Shown here: positions 8,042 to 16,811 of the stretch, piece by piece
How positions within the stretch are numbered: position 1 is the stretch's first letter
How the letters are laid out: each line of letters starts with the position of its first letter
Assembly (NCBI GenBank): GCA_945861785.1
Contig: CAMAWD010000013.1
Span: 39,833 to 103,832 of the forward strand
Source: Rhodoferax sp. OV413
GTDB lineage: Bacteria; Pseudomonadota; Gammaproteobacteria; Burkholderiales; Burkholderiaceae_C
Length of the DNA stretch: 64,000 bases
Direction: 5' to 3'
Notes under the pieces: generated by a model
Told to the model about the DNA's origin: nothing
What the model saw: the letters and a program-made list of their open reading frames with translations, nothing else
The model's database searches: none
Program-made: the position numbers and the translations under genes

Positions 8042-8080
8042 TTGACACGCCCAACACCCAAGTGTATGGTTCAACCTTTG
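8042..8080 (+). promoter_or_regulatory. Promoter with overlapping GntR-type operator for the MmgE/PrpD operon
   Basis: TTGACA (8042-8047), a 17-nt spacer and TATGGT (8065-8070) form a good sigma-70 promoter 50-60 nt ahead of the 8127 start. The dyad TGGTTCAACCT (8067-8077) overlaps the -10 element and has the GT-N3-AC core of FadR-subfamily GntR operators. A near copy (TGGTTCAACATTTG on the minus strand) occurs in the 18592 promoter at the other end of the cluster. Repression by the GntR protein encoded at 13241-14149 is inferred. Confidence 0.6.
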
Positions 8081-8126
8081 CCAAAAGCAAGATGAATGTT
8101 TGAATTGCAGACCTGAGGGACGCTGA

Positions 8127-9545
8127 ATGTATGAGGGCGGCGACGAAAAACTGACGCAGACGCAATTACTCGCTCTGTGGTCGGCGAACCAGACCGCGGT
8201 GGGCCTGCCGCGCGACGTACTCGATCTTGCCAAGGATTGCCTGCTCGACCATGTTGCCGTGACGCTGCATGGCATGCGCCAGCCTTGGTCCACTTTCGTG
8301 GTCGACCAGGTGGCAGAAGAAGCCGGCGTCGCTGAAGCAAGCGTGTATGGCCAAGGTATCCGCGTGCCCGCGCGCGCCGCCGCGCTGGCCAACGGCTCGG
8401 CCGCGCACGCCTTCGAGCTCGACGACTGGCACGGCGGCTCGCTTTCGCATCTGGGCGCCTGTGTGATTCCGGCCGTTCTTGCGGTCGCCGAGCGGCATCA
8501 TCTGCCCGGGTCGCGTGCGCTCGCAGCCATCGTGGTTGGCTTCGAGGTGATGGCGCGGTGCGGCATGTCGGTTGTGCCTTCGGTCATCGTCCACGGCTTT
8601 CATCCCACCGGAACGCATGGCCCGATGGGCGCCGCAGCCGCTGTCGCCAACCTGCTTCGGTTCACGCCGGCGCAGGCGACTTCGGCCATTGCCATCGCCG
8701 CTTCCTGCGCAGGGGGGCTGATGGAGTTCAGCCAGGACCCGAATGGGATGATGGTCAAGCGTTTCCATGCCGGACGCGCCGCCGAGGCCGGTGTGGTCGC
8801 GGCCAACCTGGCGCTGCGCGGCATGACCGGGCCGAAATCGGCGCTGGAGGGCAAGTTCGGCTACAGCAAGGTGTTCTCCACCGCGCCGCGGCCCGAGCTG
8901 TTGACGCGTTGGCTCGGGGACGACTTCGAAATCCGCCACAACTACGTCAAGTTGTACGCCTGTTGCGGCGCGATGCACGCGGCCATCGATGCGGTCCACG
9001 AGTTGCTCGAGGCATACCGCTTCGGCCCGGACGACGTGGCCCAGGTTGTCATCGGCGGCAACCAGTCCCACCTGGTGCGCCACTGCGACCCGGCCCCCCA
9101 AACTGTCATGGCGGCGCAGTACAGCATGCCCTACGCCGTTGCGGTAGCGCTGACCGGCCGCGCGCTGGACCCCCGCATGTTCGACCAGGGAGCCTGGGAA
9201 GAACCGGCGCTGCTGCGGCTGGCCGGGCTGGTGCGCGTGGAGCTGCATCCGGACGTGGAGAAGGCCTATCCAGACACACTGGGCGGGCATGTGCGCATCA
9301 CGCTGAAGGACGGCCGCGTGATCGAGAAATTGCGCCTGGCAGCACGCGGCGCAGGCAGCGACCGGATCGACCGCTCCGGCATTCTGGCAAAGGCCAACGC
9401 CCTGTGTGCACCCTTCATGGACGCGGCTGGCATGCGCCGGCTGTTCGATTGCGCGCTGAGCTTGGATCGCCTGGACGATGTGGCGCAGCTCACACGCTGC
9501 ATGGACAGCGCCACCGCCAGCCAAGCGCCGCTTGCCGTGGCCTGA
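8127..9545 (+). CDS. MmgE/PrpD-family protein
   Basis: This 472-residue protein is of the usual family length (about 450-480). N-terminal helical features include DLAKDCLLDHVAVTLHG and AALANGSAAHAFELDDWHGG, followed by HPTGTHGPMGAAAAVANLL. The latter two are the conserved active-site segments of 2-methylcitrate dehydratase, cis-aconitate decarboxylase and related enzymes. These enzymes add or remove water or CO2 from tricarboxylic-type acids. The absence of prpB/prpC nearby argues against the methylcitrate cycle. It is the first gene of the plus-strand operon with a Bug receptor, NTF2-like protein and SDR, so a dehydratase or isomerase for an imported carboxylate is likely. Confidence 0.85.
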   Translation: MYEGGDEKLTQTQLLALWSANQTAVGLPRDVLDLAKDCLLDHVAVTLHGMRQPWSTFVVDQVAEEAGVAEASVYGQGIRVPARAAALANGSAAHAFELDDWHGGSLSHLGACVIPAVLAVAERHHLPGSRALAAIVVGFEVMARCGMSVVPSVIVHGFHPTGTHGPMGAAAAVANLLRFTPAQATSAIAIAASCAGGLMEFSQDPNGMMVKRFHAGRAAEAGVVAANLALRGMTGPKSALEGKFGYSKVFSTAPRPELLTRWLGDDFEIRHNYVKLYACCGAMHAAIDAVHELLEAYRFGPDDVAQVVIGGNQSHLVRHCDPAPQTVMAAQYSMPYAVAVALTGRALDPRMFDQGAWEEPALLRLAGLVRVELHPDVEKAYPDTLGGHVRITLKDGRVIEKLRLAARGAGSDRIDRSGILAKANALCAPFMDAAGMRRLFDCALSLDRLDDVAQLTRCMDSATASQAPLAVA

Positions 9546-9631
9546 GGCACCCCCACTAACGCCACCCGGCTCAGGTGCATTTCCGCTCTGGGCCAGGGGC
9601 ACACCACAACCACAAAAAGTACCAAGACACC

Positions 9632-10624
9632 ATGAAGAGACTCCCTCCCCTTGCCAGTGTCGCGCGCTCCGCGATGTCTGCCCTCGTTGCCGCCAGCGCG
9701 CTTGTCGCACCGGCATTGTGGGCACAAGTCGATTCGTGGCCCAAGCAAAGCGTGAAGGTCATCGTGCCCTACGGTGCCGGCGGCGGCACCGACATCCTGG
9801 CGCGCTTGGTCTCGCAAAAACTTTCCGAAAAATGGGGTCAGCCGGTCGTCATCGAAAACCGGCCAGGCGCCGACGCGATGCTCGGCACCGAGCAGGCTGC
9901 GCGCGCACTGCCAGACGGCTACACGCTGGTGTTTATCGCGCCGTCGCACGTGCTCAACCCCGGCATGCGGTCCTCCATGCCTTATGACACGGTGAAGGAT
10001 TTCGCACCCATCACCATGGTGGCCGCCACGCCTTTCGCGCTGTTCGTCAACAACCAGCTGCCCGCCAAAAGCGTACGCGAGCTGGTGGCGCTGGCCAAGG
10101 CCCAGCCGGGCAAGCTCACGTTCGGGAGTGCCGAGTCGACTTCGCGCCTGGCCGGTGAGCTCTTCAAGACGCTGGGTCAGGTCGATATCCTCAATGTGCA
10201 GTACAAGTCGCTCCCTACGGAATTGTCCGATGTCGTGGGCGGCCACATCCACATGGGTTTTGCCAGCCTGACTTCGGTGCTGCAGTTCCACAAGGCCGGC
10301 ACGATGAAAGTGCTGGGTGTCAGCGGCACCGCGCGCTCGCCCCTCGCGCCCGATATCCCGACCATGGCGGAGCAGGGATTGGCCGGGTACGACGTGTCCG
10401 CCTGGTATGGCTTCTGCGCGCCGGCCGGCACGCCCCAGGCCATCATCACCAAGATCTACAACAATGTGGTCGAGGTCATGGGCTCGGCGGACGTCAAGGC
10501 CGGGCTGCTGCGGGCGGGTGCCGTCAGCGTGGCGAGTTCGCCGGAGGAGTTCCGCCAGTTCATCGAGGCGGAAATCATCAAGTCCGCCCGCATCATCAAG
10601 TCCGCCGGCATCAAAGCCGAGTAG
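9632..10624 (+). CDS. Bug-family periplasmic solute-binding receptor
   Basis: This is a 330-residue TctC/Bug receptor. A signal peptide (about 1-31) ends near LWAQ, followed by WPKQSVKVIVPYGAGGGTD, the family beta-strand and glycine loop. It continues with LARLVSQKLSEKWGQPVVIE and ARALPDGYTLVFIAPS. Bug proteins bind small carboxylates or related solutes in the periplasm, either for a TctAB permease or for signalling. No tctA/tctB is in this window. The start at 9632 gives a clean signal peptide. Its position between PrpD-like and NTF2-like genes suggests it binds the pathway substrate. Confidence 0.9.
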   Translation: MKRLPPLASVARSAMSALVAASALVAPALWAQVDSWPKQSVKVIVPYGAGGGTDILARLVSQKLSEKWGQPVVIENRPGADAMLGTEQAARALPDGYTLVFIAPSHVLNPGMRSSMPYDTVKDFAPITMVAATPFALFVNNQLPAKSVRELVALAKAQPGKLTFGSAESTSRLAGELFKTLGQVDILNVQYKSLPTELSDVVGGHIHMGFASLTSVLQFHKAGTMKVLGVSGTARSPLAPDIPTMAEQGLAGYDVSAWYGFCAPAGTPQAIITKIYNNVVEVMGSADVKAGLLRAGAVSVASSPEEFRQFIEAEIIKSARIIKSAGIKAE

Positions 10625-10655
10625 GGCTGCGCGACCGCTATTGAAAGGCTCTGCC

Positions 10656-11243
10656 ATGGCCACCGATCCGTCCCCCCACAGCCCCGACATTCAGGCTCTG
10701 TTCCAGCGCATCGACCGCATCGAATCGCGGCACCAGATTGCCGAACTCGTGGGCGACTACGCCCGCGCCTGCGACGAACACGACATCGACACGCTGGCTG
10801 CCATCTTCACTGAAGACGGCGTGATCGACTCGCCCAGCAACATGCTCGCAGCCAAGGGCCGCAAGGGAATCCGGGACACGTTTTTGCCACGCTACAAGGT
10901 GCGCGGCCCGAGCTACCACTGGACGCACGACCACAAGGTGGTCTTCGACGACACCGATGCCGACCATGCGAGCGGTCTGGTGCAGGGCCATGCGGAAACC
11001 TGCCCGAACGGCACCGTGAGCCTCGCCGCAATGCGTTATGTGGATGACTATCGCCGTATCGATGGGCGTTGGCTTTTCGCCCGGCGCACGCTCACCTTTT
11101 TGTACTACGTGCCGGTGACTGAATACGCCACCGTGCTGGCCACCCCATTGCGGCTGGCCGTGGGCGGCCTGCGGCTGCCGGGCGACTATCCCGAAAGCCT
11201 GGCGTCATGGCAAAAGGTGCTTGCCACGCCTTGCGGGCCATGA
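10656..11243 (+). CDS. NTF2-like (SnoaL/ring-hydroxylating beta-subunit fold) protein
   Basis: This 195-residue protein has the alpha+beta cone fold signature of SnoaL-like proteins. The helix EIAELVGDYARACDEHDIDT is seen here as RHQIAELVGDYARACDEHDI, followed by LAAIFTEDGVIDSP and a late strand RRIDGRWLFARRTLTFLYY. Members act as dehydratases, isomerases or small-substrate binding proteins, commonly in hydroxy- or keto-acid and aromatic catabolism. It lies 31 nt after the Bug gene and 63 nt before the SDR, in the same operon. The exact reaction cannot be read from sequence. Confidence 0.8.
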   Translation: MATDPSPHSPDIQALFQRIDRIESRHQIAELVGDYARACDEHDIDTLAAIFTEDGVIDSPSNMLAAKGRKGIRDTFLPRYKVRGPSYHWTHDHKVVFDDTDADHASGLVQGHAETCPNGTVSLAAMRYVDDYRRIDGRWLFARRTLTFLYYVPVTEYATVLATPLRLAVGGLRLPGDYPESLASWQKVLATPCGP

Positions 11244-11306
11244 GCGCGCCGCTGATTTTTTCTACCTCACCTATTTTCTGACTCCAACCCGAGAAAGCTG
11301 GCAAGC

Positions 11307-12077
11307 ATGATCATGGACAAAACAAGTGGCGCAACCAGGGTGGCATTGGTCGCCGGCGGCGCGCAGGGCCTGGGCCGCGGCATCGCCGAACGCCTGATGC
11401 GGGATGGCTTTCAGGTCGTCGTAGGCGATATCGATGCTTCCGCGCTCGCCAACCCGCCTTCATGGAGCGAAGGAGGCCGGGTCGCATTGGGGCTGCCGCT
11501 GGACGTCACCAGCGAAGAGTCGGTGGCCGGCCTGATGCAGGAGATCGACCGCCGCTTCGGCCGGCTCGACGTGGTCGTCAACTCTGCCGGCATACTGGGT
11601 TCGGTCGACGGCGTCATGCCGACTGTGGAGGGCTCGCCCCTGGCGGTTTGGCAGCGGGTGCTGGCGGTCAATCTGACCGGCACCTTCCTGGTGTGCCGTG
11701 CCGCCATTCCACTGCTGCGGCGGGGTGGCTGGGGCCGCTTCATCAACATCGCATCACGCACTGCACGCACGCGTTCCGGCAACCCGGCCTACTCGGCTTC
11801 CAAGGGGGGCGTCATCACCTTCTCGCGCAACCTCGCGGCCGAGGTTGCGCCGTACGGCATCACCGTCAACTGCCTGGCGCCGTCGTGGGTGGAAACACCG
11901 CTGACGAAGGTGCTGGATGACTCCGCACTGCGTGCCCGCAAGATCGCAGAAACTCCGATAGGACGTATCGGGACGGTGGAAGACATGGCCGGCGCAGTGG
12001 CCTTTTTGGTGTCAAACGATGCCAGTTTCATCACCGGTTCGGTGGTGGATGTGAACGGCGGCTCCTACATGCAATGA
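11307..12077 (+). CDS. Short-chain dehydrogenase/reductase
   Basis: This is a 256-residue classical SDR. The nucleotide loop reads VAGGAQGLGRG (15-25), a slight variant of TGxxxGxG. NSAG is at 92-95, the catalytic Ser at 150 (NIASRTAR), and Y162-x3-K166 lies in PAYSASKGGV. D41 after the second strand favours NAD over NADP. The start could be 11307 or the second ATG at 11313. It is embedded in the plus-strand catabolic operon, so a secondary alcohol or hydroxy-acid oxidation step is likely. A second SDR closes the opposing operon at 17783-18592. Confidence 0.9.
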   Translation: MIMDKTSGATRVALVAGGAQGLGRGIAERLMRDGFQVVVGDIDASALANPPSWSEGGRVALGLPLDVTSEESVAGLMQEIDRRFGRLDVVVNSAGILGSVDGVMPTVEGSPLAVWQRVLAVNLTGTFLVCRAAIPLLRRGGWGRFINIASRTARTRSGNPAYSASKGGVITFSRNLAAEVAPYGITVNCLAPSWVETPLTKVLDDSALRARKIAETPIGRIGTVEDMAGAVAFLVSNDASFITGSVVDVNGGSYMQ

Positions 12078-12131
12078 CACGGTCGTATTCAAAAAACTCA
12101 CCCCCGGTTCTCACACACAAGGAAACAAGTC

Positions 12132-13154
12132 ATGAACGAATTCAATCAGCGCGGTGAATGCGCCACTCCCATCCCGGGCGCCATTTCGCGCAAACGGTTT
12201 CTCCAGGCGGCGTGCGGCGCCATGCTGGGCGCGCTGGCACTGCCGGGCACCGCACAGCCGAAGTGGCCAACGCGGGCGGTACGCATTCTGGTGGGTACCG
12301 CCCCCGGGGGCGGTGTCGACCTCATGGCGCGTGCGCTGGCGCAGCCGCTGTCCGAACTGCTGGGCCAGTCGGTCATCGTTGACAACAAGGCCGGTGGCAG
12401 CAGCAACGCGGCTGCCGCCGACATCATCGGCTCGGCACCGGATGGCTACAACGTGATGTTCGGCCCCATGACGCAGCAGACCGTCAACCCGTATCTGATC
12501 AGCGGCTCGCCGAATGCGGCGCGCGACCTGATTCCGGTGGGCCTGATCGGACGCAGCCAGCTGCATCTGGTCACCAAAAAAGACCTGCCGGTGAACAATG
12601 TCGCCGACCTCATCAAGCTGGCGAAAAGCAAACCCGGCGTGCTGACCTATTCGACATCGGGTGTCGGTACTTCGCCCCATCTGCTGGGAGAACTGCTGCA
12701 GAAGCAGGCCGGTATCTCGCTGCTGCACGTACCGTACAAGGGGAGCGGCCCTGCGCTGCAAAGCATTCTTTCGGGCGAGACCGACATCTCCTTCCAGACC
12801 GGTGTGGTTTACCAGCACGTGCGACTGGGCAAGTTGCGCATGCTGGCGGTGGCCAGCGACCGGCGGCCGGGAGCACTTCCCGAAATCCCGACGATGATCG
12901 AAGCTGGTTTCCCCGATATCGTGTTCGACGCCTGGATCGGAATCTGGGTACCGGCTGCCACGCCCGCGCCGATCGTCGAACGTTGGTCCAAGGCGCTTGC
13001 CGATGCCTGCGGGCAACCGACCCTGGCCAAGAAATTCAGTGACTTCAATGCCGAGGCCCGCTTTGTGGATTCGACCGGCTTCAAGCGCATGCTGGACGCC
13101 GAAGCCCGCACGATGTCTGCGCTGATCAAGGAACGCAATATCCAGTCGGATTGA
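12132..13154 (+). CDS. Bug-family periplasmic solute-binding receptor
   Basis: This 340-residue receptor begins with a cytoplasmic stretch and ISRKRFLQAACGAMLGALAL, a Tat-like signal with an RKR core rather than a strict RR pair. The mature part starts near QPKWPTRAVRILVGTAPGGG, with LAQPLSELLGQSVIVDNKAG following. It is the second Bug protein in this cluster. It differs clearly from the one at 9632, so the two may recognise different intermediates. It directly precedes the GntR regulator (gap of 86 nt to the chosen start). Tat export would imply folding in the cytoplasm; Sec export is the alternative. Confidence 0.85.
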   Translation: MNEFNQRGECATPIPGAISRKRFLQAACGAMLGALALPGTAQPKWPTRAVRILVGTAPGGGVDLMARALAQPLSELLGQSVIVDNKAGGSSNAAAADIIGSAPDGYNVMFGPMTQQTVNPYLISGSPNAARDLIPVGLIGRSQLHLVTKKDLPVNNVADLIKLAKSKPGVLTYSTSGVGTSPHLLGELLQKQAGISLLHVPYKGSGPALQSILSGETDISFQTGVVYQHVRLGKLRMLAVASDRRPGALPEIPTMIEAGFPDIVFDAWIGIWVPAATPAPIVERWSKALADACGQPTLAKKFSDFNAEARFVDSTGFKRMLDAEARTMSALIKERNIQSD

Positions 13155-13240
13155 AAATCCAGCGTCGGCCAGCGAAAGAACCGCGGGCCCGATGGCGGGC
13201 AGCGCAGTCCCATCCACCCGGTTCCATTCCCGATTGCTGC

Positions 13241-14149
13241 ATGACCACACGTTCCCGTCCGCCCCGCAAGGAAATCGCCGCAAGTGCGCCGCAAGCCGCC
13301 AATATCGGAGGGCGGCCTTCCCAGTCCTACCTCAAGGTCCAGACGCGGCGGGCCTTCGAGGAAGTTTCTCTGCAGATACGCGAACAGCTTTCCAAAGGGG
13401 CTTTGATTCCCGGCGACAAGCTGCCATCGGAGCGGGAGTTGTCCGAGCAGTTCCAACTGAGCCGCAACACCGTGCGCGAGGCGCTGCGCTCACTGGAGGT
13501 GGCGGGAATCCTGGAGTTCCGCAAGGGGATGTACGGCGGCGCCTTCGTGCGCAACGGCCACGGGGGCGCCGTGGTGGCGGGTTTCTCCGACATGTTCCGG
13601 CTCGGCATGTTCAAACCGGAGCACCTCAAGGACGCACGCATGCTGGTCAGCGTGGCGGTCACCCGTGCGGCCTGCCAACTTGCAACGGCCGAAGGCCTGG
13701 AGGCGCTGCGTGTGAACGTGGAAGCCGGAGAAGCTGCGATTGCGCGCCATGACACCGCAGAGCGCGTACGGCTGGGCCTGGACTTCCACCACCTGCTGGC
13801 GGCGGCATCGGGCAATCCGATCATGGTCATCTTGGTGGACGCGCTGATCACCATTCAGTCGCAACTGGTCGAGTTGCTCGGCCCTTCGCCGGACAAAATG
13901 ATCATGCCGTCCCGCCGCCGCATCTACGACCTTATCGTGGCGCGCGACGAAGAAGGTGCGGCCATTGAGATGGGGCGCAACATCGACGCCCTGCATGAAC
14001 GTTATCTGTCGGCGGAAGCCGGCCAGGTCACGAAGCCGGCCAAGGCCAACAAGCCAAACCCTGCGCCAAAGACCCAAAAGACGGACGCAATCAAGGTGGT
14101 CCCGCTGCGCGCTCGTGCTGTTGCCCGCAAGGCCCCGCCCAAGCCCTGA
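13241..14149 (+). CDS. GntR-family transcriptional regulator (FadR/FCD subfamily)
   Basis: This protein has 302 residues with the chosen ATG. The winged HTH reads LIPGDKLPSERELSEQFQLS, then RNTVREALRSLEVAGILEF, matching the FadR family. The C-terminal all-helical FCD domain includes DFHHLLAAASGNPI, with the metal or ligand-binding DxxFH-type pattern seen here as LDFHHLL. The last 40 residues are a Lys/Pro/Ala-rich tail absent from most members. An upstream TTG at 13151 overlapping the Bug stop would add 30 residues; neither start has a strong ribosome-binding site. FadR-type operators with a GT-N3-AC core occur at 8067-8077 and 18708-18717, at both ends of the cluster, so it is the likely master regulator. 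Confidence 0.9.
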   Translation: MTTRSRPPRKEIAASAPQAANIGGRPSQSYLKVQTRRAFEEVSLQIREQLSKGALIPGDKLPSERELSEQFQLSRNTVREALRSLEVAGILEFRKGMYGGAFVRNGHGGAVVAGFSDMFRLGMFKPEHLKDARMLVSVAVTRAACQLATAEGLEALRVNVEAGEAAIARHDTAERVRLGLDFHHLLAAASGNPIMVILVDALITIQSQLVELLGPSPDKMIMPSRRRIYDLIVARDEEGAAIEMGRNIDALHERYLSAEAGQVTKPAKANKPNPAPKTQKTDAIKVVPLRARAVARKAPPKP

Positions 14150-14190
14150 CCGACGGCCTGCTTGCGTGCGCTCGCCCCGATACGTGTTGA

Positions 14191-14204
14191 CTGGCCGCGG
14201 CCAG
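14191..14204. terminator. GC-rich palindrome between convergent operons
   Basis: CTGGCCGCGGCCAG is a perfect 14-bp palindrome located in the 76-nt gap between the convergent GntR and isomerase genes. It could form a strong hairpin and act as a bidirectional barrier. There is no T-run, so classical intrinsic termination is not supported. Confidence 0.3.
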
Positions 14205-14225
14205 GCGGCCGTTGCACCCCCTGCG

Positions 14226-15050
14226 CTACGGCAGGCCGGCCGCCGCCAGCAGCGCATGTGTGGCAGCCACGGCGCGTTGCACCCGCTCCAGCGCCGGCAG
14301 GGTACGCGACAGCGTGGTGGTGGGTATTTCCAGCGCCAGCGCAATGTCGGAGGGCGCGGCCCGCAGCAGCGCCACGAGTGCTATGGCGCCTTCGCCGGGA
14401 AACAGCCGCTCCTTGGTGGCCACGAACAACTGTGCCTCGAGCGAGTAGTCGGTGCAGGCCGGTGCATCGCATAGCTGCAGTATGCGAAACCACTCGGACG
14501 GCAACGCAGCCAGCGCGTCGTGGCGGCCATGCGAGCGGTCGAAATGCAGGGCGTCGAGCACGATGCCGAGGTTTTCGGCGCCGGTGTCAACCACCAGAGC
14601 GGCTGCGTCGGCCAGCGAACCGACTGTCATCCAGGGCACGAATTCGATTTCAACGCGCAGTCTGTGCTGGTGTGCCATGGCGCAGAGTTGCGCCAGCTTG
14701 TCGGCGCCGCGCGCGGCTTGCGTGTCGTCGATGGTGCACATCACATGGTGCACGCCCAGTTCGGCGCAGGCTGCCAGAAAAGGTTCGAAGTCGGTAACGC
14801 GGGTGGCGGGCCGGATGCGCGCGGCGCTTGCTTCCAGCGCCGTCAGGCCCAGCGCGGCCATACGCCGGCGTGCTTCGCGGCGCAGCGCCGCGCTTTGCAG
14901 CAGCGGTGTTGCGGCAGCGTCAGGCGCGCCGTCGAGAAGCCGCACGCCGACCTGGCGGCAGCCGCCGCGGGCAGCCACTTCCAGCAACTCCAGGAACGAC
15001 AGCTCCGGAGCGGTGTAGTAAGACAGCGAGAGACTTCTGTGCGCTGCCAA
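14226..15050 (-). CDS. Sugar phosphate isomerase/epimerase-like TIM-barrel protein
   Basis: This protein has about 274 residues from a TTG start at 15050. It shows the AP-endonuclease-2/xylose-isomerase-like barrel: LSYYTAPELSFLELLEVAAR at the start, GVHHVMCTIDDTQ, then LRVEIEFVPWMTVGSLADA and LGIVLDALHFDRS. The Glu and Asp-x-x-His residues in these strands are the usual metal ligands. No ATG fits: the frame otherwise runs back into the amidohydrolase gene, whose stop is at 15058, so the TTG is chosen with reservation. It is the last gene of the minus-strand operon. Family members isomerise or epimerise hydroxy-acid or sugar-like substrates, or cleave dehydroshikimate. Confidence 0.75.
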   Translation of the reverse strand: MAAHRSLSLSYYTAPELSFLELLEVAARGGCRQVGVRLLDGAPDAAATPLLQSAALRREARRRMAALGLTALEASAARIRPATRVTDFEPFLAACAELGVHHVMCTIDDTQAARGADKLAQLCAMAHQHRLRVEIEFVPWMTVGSLADAAALVVDTGAENLGIVLDALHFDRSHGRHDALAALPSEWFRILQLCDAPACTDYSLEAQLFVATKERLFPGEGAIALVALLRAAPSDIALALEIPTTTLSRTLPALERVQRAVAATHALLAAAGLP

Positions 15051-15057
15051 GGCGTTG

Positions 15058-16113
15058 TCAGCCTGCGCGTTTTTCCGCAAGGCCGGTGGCCGGTGCAGCC
15101 GGCAACGCCGCGCTGGGCCGTCGGCCGAGCAGCCGGCGCGCATTGTCGGCCAGGCCGGGGATGTCGGCGCCTTTCTTGATCGAGGTCTGCTGGTCCCAAC
15201 CCGCAAAGTTGGTGCCCATGACCAGGTGGTCGGTGCCCATCACGTCCACCAAGAACGCGAGGGAACGCGGATCACCGACATTGGTGTCGAACCAGAGCCG
15301 CGCCAGTTCCCGCTCGAAGGCGCCGTCTTCCTTGAGCCAATCTTCGGCCCAGGGCCGCTTCATCCCGGCCTGGCGCATGCGCCCGGCAAGAAAGGGCGTG
15401 GAACCGCCGCCGTCGCTGATGCAGACTCTGAGTGCCGGGTGCCGGCGCAGCACACCACCGTAGATGAGCGTGCCCACGGCGATGGCGCCTTGCGCCGCGA
15501 AACCGCTGACCACGTCCAGGTCGAAACGGCGCAGGTTGGGGTCTCCGGCGGGTCCGTCGATGCCTGCCGGCCCGCCGTGAATGAAGATCGGCACATCCAG
15601 TTCACAGGCTTTGGCCCACAGTGGATCAAGGTCGGCGCTGTCCAGTGAGCGGCCGAAGTCGGTTCCGATGGCGGCGCCCGCCAGCCCAAGCTGCGTCACT
15701 GCGCGATCCAGTTCGCGAGCCGCTGCAACCGGGTCCTGCATGGGCAAAGTCGCCAGGCCGGCAATGCGATCGGCATGGTCGTGCACGATCTGGGCCAGCG
15801 CATCGTTCCAGCGACAGCAGTACGCCACGGCTTCGCCGGCGGGAATGAAGTGAAAGTAGGTCAGCGGGCTGGGCGAAAGCACCTGAAAATCGATGCCGGC
15901 GGCGTCCATCGCCTTCAGGCGCAGGCCGATATCGGTGAACGGGCTGCTGGTATGGCGCACGCCACGCAGCTGGTAGTTGCCGATGCGGTACCAGGGCTTG
16001 CCATCGCTGTCGGTGCCGTACTCGGGGCCATGGGACCAGCTCGAACCCATGTCGACTTCAATCCGCACGTGCGCGTGGCAGTCGATGGTGTTGGCAGTAT
16101 CGAGTCCGCGCAT
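15058..16113 (-). CDS. Amidohydrolase-superfamily protein (ACMSD-like)
   Basis: This 351-residue protein starts with IDCHAHVRIEVDMG, the metal-binding HxH strand (residues 13-15). It continues with ATLPMQDPVAAARELDRAV, VPIFIHGGPAG (third metal histidine) and MGTDHLVMGTNFAGWDQQ near the C-terminus. This is the Amidohydro_2 subfamily, which includes 2-amino-3-carboxymuconate semialdehyde decarboxylase, gamma-resorcylate decarboxylase and lactonases. These act without redox cofactors on carboxylated aromatic or ring-cleavage products. It fits a decarboxylase or hydrolase step in the cluster. The start at 16113 is well placed, 28 nt after the cupin gene stop. Confidence 0.85.
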   Translation of the reverse strand: MRGLDTANTIDCHAHVRIEVDMGSSWSHGPEYGTDSDGKPWYRIGNYQLRGVRHTSSPFTDIGLRLKAMDAAGIDFQVLSPSPLTYFHFIPAGEAVAYCCRWNDALAQIVHDHADRIAGLATLPMQDPVAAARELDRAVTQLGLAGAAIGTDFGRSLDSADLDPLWAKACELDVPIFIHGGPAGIDGPAGDPNLRRFDLDVVSGFAAQGAIAVGTLIYGGVLRRHPALRVCISDGGGSTPFLAGRMRQAGMKRPWAEDWLKEDGAFERELARLWFDTNVGDPRSLAFLVDVMGTDHLVMGTNFAGWDQQTSIKKGADIPGLADNARRLLGRRPSAALPAAPATGLAEKRAG

Positions 16114-16141
16114 GTGCTGGTCCCTTTTTTATGGTGCGCGG

Positions 16142-16750
16142 TCAGCGCAGCGTAACCGGCCTGCGAATTTCGCAGCTGCCGGCTTCGAGGTTGTAGTAGA
16201 TGCGTTCCGGCTTGTATTGCCCGGACGAGACGGTGATGCCGTAGGTATCGTCGTCGAGCGCATGAAAGCCGTGGATGTCGGTCGGCGGCGCCACGACGGC
16301 GAAGTCGCCCGGGCCCAGCACGCCGGCCTCGCGCTCGACCAACGTCGCGCGCCCTTGGATCAACCGGTCGTCGGTACGTTCATACACCGCGTGTCGGACC
16401 TGGCCGCGCCATACGAACAAGGTTTCCCAAATGCCGTGGTCATGGGGTTGCACCGCCGGCTGCATGGGCACCTTGAAAAGCACGATGGACATCGTTCCGT
16501 CGTAATACAGGTACCAGGATTTGGCCACGTTGTTGCCAGGCCGCGGCAGGCCACAGTCGAGCAGGTCGTCGCGCGCAAGCAAGCGCCGTACCGGAGCGGC
16601 AAGCGCAGCGCGGAAGCGCTGCGTACTGCCGCTTTCGAGCACGGCCGCTGCAGCCGCCACATCACCGGCAAAGTCGCGCAGGCTGTAGGGCGCCGGGAGT
16701 TCGGCAACGCCCGGGGCTGCGGCAAGTCCATCAAGTGCGTTGGTGCTCAT
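16142..16750 (-). CDS. Cupin-type metalloprotein, cysteine-dioxygenase-like fold
   Basis: This 202-residue protein has the metal site HDHGIWETLFVWRGQ (H103, H105, E109) and a second histidine near DIHGFHALDDDTYGI (160-163). This matches the double-stranded beta-helix family distantly related to cysteine dioxygenase. Most such proteins are Fe(II) thiol dioxygenases or uncharacterised. The ATG at 16750 is used because the longer frame enters the TauD gene. It lies between the TauD dioxygenase and the amidohydrolase in a five-gene operon, so a ring- or C-C-cleaving oxygenase role is possible but not shown. Confidence 0.75.
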   Translation of the reverse strand: MSTNALDGLAAAPGVAELPAPYSLRDFAGDVAAAAAVLESGSTQRFRAALAAPVRRLLARDDLLDCGLPRPGNNVAKSWYLYYDGTMSIVLFKVPMQPAVQPHDHGIWETLFVWRGQVRHAVYERTDDRLIQGRATLVEREAGVLGPGDFAVVAPPTDIHGFHALDDDTYGITVSSGQYKPERIYYNLEAGSCEIRRPVTLR

Positions 16751-16811
16751 CGGGAAGCTCCGTCTGGCCGGACGCCGGTGCGAGCCCCTTGCCGCGCCGT
16801 TGTGCCGCGCT